NCBI GenBank assembly: GCA_023266695.1
Contig: JAHFPO010000037.1
Coordinates: forward strand, 1-15,840
Source of the DNA: Hyphomicrobiales bacterium
GTDB lineage: Bacteria; Pseudomonadota; Alphaproteobacteria; Rhizobiales; Xanthobacteraceae
DNA: 15,840 bases
Reading direction: 5' to 3'
Below, piece by piece: positions 14,764 through 15,840 of the stretch. Every line of letters starts with the position of its first letter. The stretch's first letter is position 1. The position numbers and the translations under genes were made by a program. Under the pieces are notes generated by a model. That model made no database searches. It was not told where the DNA came from and saw only the letters and a list, made by a program, of their open reading frames with translations.

Positions 14764-15306
14764 TCAGCCCTTCTCGACCTGGCTGAACTCCAATTCCACC
14801 GGGGTCGCCCGGCCGAAAATCGAGACCGCCACCTTGAGTCGCGAGCGGTCCTCGTCCACTTCCTCGACGGTGCCGTTGAAGGACGCGAACGGCCCGTCCG
14901 ATACCCGTACTTGTTCGCCCACCTCGAAGGTGATCGAAGGCTTCGGCCGCTCGATCCCCTCCTGCACCTGATGAAGGATCCGCCCGGCCTCCACGTCGGA
15001 GATCGGGATCGGCTTCTTGTCGGCGCCCAGGAAGCCCGTCACCTTCGGCGTGTTCTTGATCAGGTGATAGGCCTCGTCGGTCAGCTCGCACTTCACCAGC
15101 ACATAGCCGGGGAAGAACTTGCGCTCGGCGTCGATTTTTCTGCCGCGTCTCACCTCCACCACTTTCTCGGTCGGAACCAAAATCTCCTCGAACAAATCGC
15201 CGAGACCCCGGCTCTGCGCCTGCTCGCGGATCGACTCCGCGACTTTCTTCTCGAAGTTCGAGTAGGCGTGCACGATGTACCAGCGCTTGGCCAAATGGAT
15301 CTCCAT
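14764..15306 (-). CDS. nusG: Transcription termination/antitermination factor NusG
   Basis: NusG binds the RNA polymerase clamp, raises elongation rate, and links polymerase to Rho or to ribosomal S10. From the ATG at 15306 it has 180 residues and starts MEIHLAKRWYIVHAYSNFEK. The NGN domain (about 8-110) includes RWYIVHAYSNFEKKVAESI and FFPGYVLVKCELTDEAYHLI. The C-terminal KOW domain contains FEVGEQVRVSDGPFASFNG. An in-frame start 45 codons upstream lies inside secE and is rejected. The ATG shares one base with the secE stop (TGATG), which indicates translational coupling. The next gene, rplK, begins after a 93-base leader. Confidence 0.97.
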   Translation of the reverse strand: MEIHLAKRWYIVHAYSNFEKKVAESIREQAQSRGLGDLFEEILVPTEKVVEVRRGRKIDAERKFFPGYVLVKCELTDEAYHLIKNTPKVTGFLGADKKPIPISDVEAGRILHQVQEGIERPKPSITFEVGEQVRVSDGPFASFNGTVEEVDEDRSRLKVAVSIFGRATPVELEFSQVEKG

Positions 15307-15503
15307 CAGCGCAGCACGTTGAGCACGAGACTCAAGACCAGCCGGATCACCTGGTCGACGACCAGAAAGAAGATCGCGGCGGCGATGGCGAAGACGAACA
15401 CCATCGCGGTCGTGATCAGGGTCTCGCGCCGGGTCGGCCAAGTCACCTTCGAGGTCTCGGCGCGGACCTGCTGCAGAAACTCGAACGGATTCGTCTTCGC
15501 CAT
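15306..15503 (-). CDS. secE: Preprotein translocase subunit SecE
   Basis: SecE clamps SecY in the inner-membrane Sec channel. This is the short, single-spanning form of 65 residues. The N-terminal amphipathic part MAKTNPFEFLQQVRAETSKV is followed by the conserved TWPTRRET block at about 21-28. One hydrophobic membrane segment then covers residues 30-62. The short form lacks the two extra helices of E. coli SecE, as is normal outside the enterobacteria. The ATG at 15503 has only a weak ribosome-binding site (GGGA/AGAG), preceded by an 8-bp hairpin. The gene lies between tRNA-Trp and nusG and overlaps the nusG start by one base. Confidence 0.96.
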   Translation of the reverse strand: MAKTNPFEFLQQVRAETSKVTWPTRRETLITTAMVFVFAIAAAIFFLVVDQVIRLVLSLVLNVLR

Positions 15504-15518
15504 CTCTGTTCCCGGTAG

Positions 15519-15539
15519 GGCGCGGATTGATTCCGCGCC
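15519..15539 (-). other. Stem-loop ahead of secE
   Basis: GGCGCGGA and TCCGCGCC pair perfectly over 8 bp around the five-base loop ATCAA, ending 15 bases before the secE ATG. No T-run follows. It may mark the 5' end of a processed secE-nusG message after tRNA-Trp is cut out, or reduce the exposure of the weak ribosome-binding site. Confidence 0.4.
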
Positions 15540-15619
15540 ATCTTCGACTTTTCTTCTACGCTCGCCTGCCCGGCTGCGACGGGGGCCGCTTCGAACCTTC
15601 CTCCTGCCGCCTGGCCGCC

Positions 15620-15696
15620 TGGCAGGAGTGGAGGGACTCGAACCCCCAACCCCCGGTTTTGGAGACCGGTGCTCTAGCCAATTGAGCTACACTCCT
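15620..15696 (-). tRNA. trnW: tRNA-Trp (anticodon CCA)
   Basis: A full 77-base cloverleaf reads on the minus strand. The acceptor stem is AGGAGTG/CACTCCT and the D-arm GCTC/GAGC. The anticodon stem CCGGT/ACCGG carries loop CTCCAAA, giving anticodon CCA. The variable loop is GGGTT, and the T-arm GGGGG-TTCGAGT-CCCTC has one G-U pair. The discriminator base is G and the terminal CCA is encoded. It lies 24 bases after the tuf stop and 116 bases before secE, the tuf-trpT-secE-nusG order known from many proteobacteria, so it is probably cut from a longer transcript. Confidence 0.97.
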
Positions 15697-15720
15697 TCGG
15701 AGGCAGTCTGCGCATGCGGC

Positions 15721-15840
15721 TCACTCGATGATCTTCGCGACCACGCCGGCGCCGACGGTTCTTCCGCCCTCGCGGATGGCGAAGCGCAACTTCTCCTCCA
15801 TCGCGATCGGCACGATCAGCTGCACTTCCATCGACACGTT
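15721..15840 (-). CDS. tuf: Elongation factor Tu, C-terminal 39 residues (partial, runs off the right edge)
   Basis: The last 39 codons and the TGA stop of an EF-Tu gene are present. The protein ends VQLIVPIAMEEKLRFAIREG and then GRTVGAGVVAKIIE, the conserved end of domain III that contacts tRNA. The 5' part lies outside the window. The gene is 24 bases upstream of tRNA-Trp in the same direction, the position of the second tuf copy in many proteobacteria. With the fragment at 1-120 it shows two tuf genes in the same orientation bracketing about 15.6 kb. A single gene cannot explain both ends unless the assembly is wrong. Confidence 0.96.
   Translation of the reverse strand, partial: NVSMEVQLIVPIAMEEKLRFAIREGGRTVGAGVVAKIIE

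Noticed and set aside
15307..15441. NusG starting 45 codons earlier, inside secE.
   Set aside because: The extra segment is a shifted-frame reading of secE. The TGATG overlap provides a natural coupled start.
15443..15649. Small open frame on the minus strand spanning the tRNA-Trp end and secE start.
   Set aside because: It overlaps both a tRNA and the conserved secE gene, is Arg-rich, and resembles no known protein.

Overview
The window is a high-GC alphaproteobacterial chromosome segment holding the merged secE-nusG-rplKAJL-rpoBC and str (rpsL-rpsG-fusA-tuf) gene clusters. All recognised genes are on the minus strand, so transcription runs from high to low coordinates. The RpoB, RpoC, EF-G, S12, S7 and L11 sequences resemble those of the Hyphomicrobiales (Rhizobiales). 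A palindromic intergenic repeat of the GTCATGCCCGGGC type, which I remember from Bradyrhizobium/Rhodopseudomonas-like genomes, supports this. Genus cannot be fixed from the sequence alone.

Layout in the direction of transcription. The 3' end of one tuf gene (15721-15840) is followed by tRNA-Trp(CCA) (15620-15696), secE, nusG (sharing one base with secE), rplK and rplA. A structured 356-base gap with a terminator-like signal and a probable L10 leader comes next, then rplJ and rplL. The 237-base rplL-rpoB gap holds a palindromic repeat and an attenuator-like hairpin. rpoB and rpoC follow, with a terminator candidate after rpoC. A promoter candidate and a hairpin-rich leader of about 257 bases then precede rpsL, rpsG, fusA and the 5' end of a second tuf gene (1-120).

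The genes form one functional unit. They encode the two largest RNA polymerase subunits, the elongation factor NusG, the translocase subunit SecE, ribosomal proteins of the L1 and L7/L12 stalks and of the 30S decoding site, and the translation factors EF-G and EF-Tu. The products are intact and of normal family length, with catalytic and metal-binding residues present. Residues that classically confer rifampicin or streptomycin resistance when mutated are in the wild-type state where I could check them.

I found no phage, CRISPR, toxin-antitoxin or other accessory system, and nothing that amounts to a new multi-gene system. The interest lies in the untranslated RNA. Candidates are an imitation of the 23S rRNA L1-binding helix ahead of rplK, a folded L10-type leader ahead of rplJ, a repeat element plus attenuator between rplL and rpoB, a chain of hairpins ahead of rpsL where the usual S7 target space is missing, and an inverted repeat involving the 3' end of tRNA-Trp. 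All are predictions from reading the sequence by eye.
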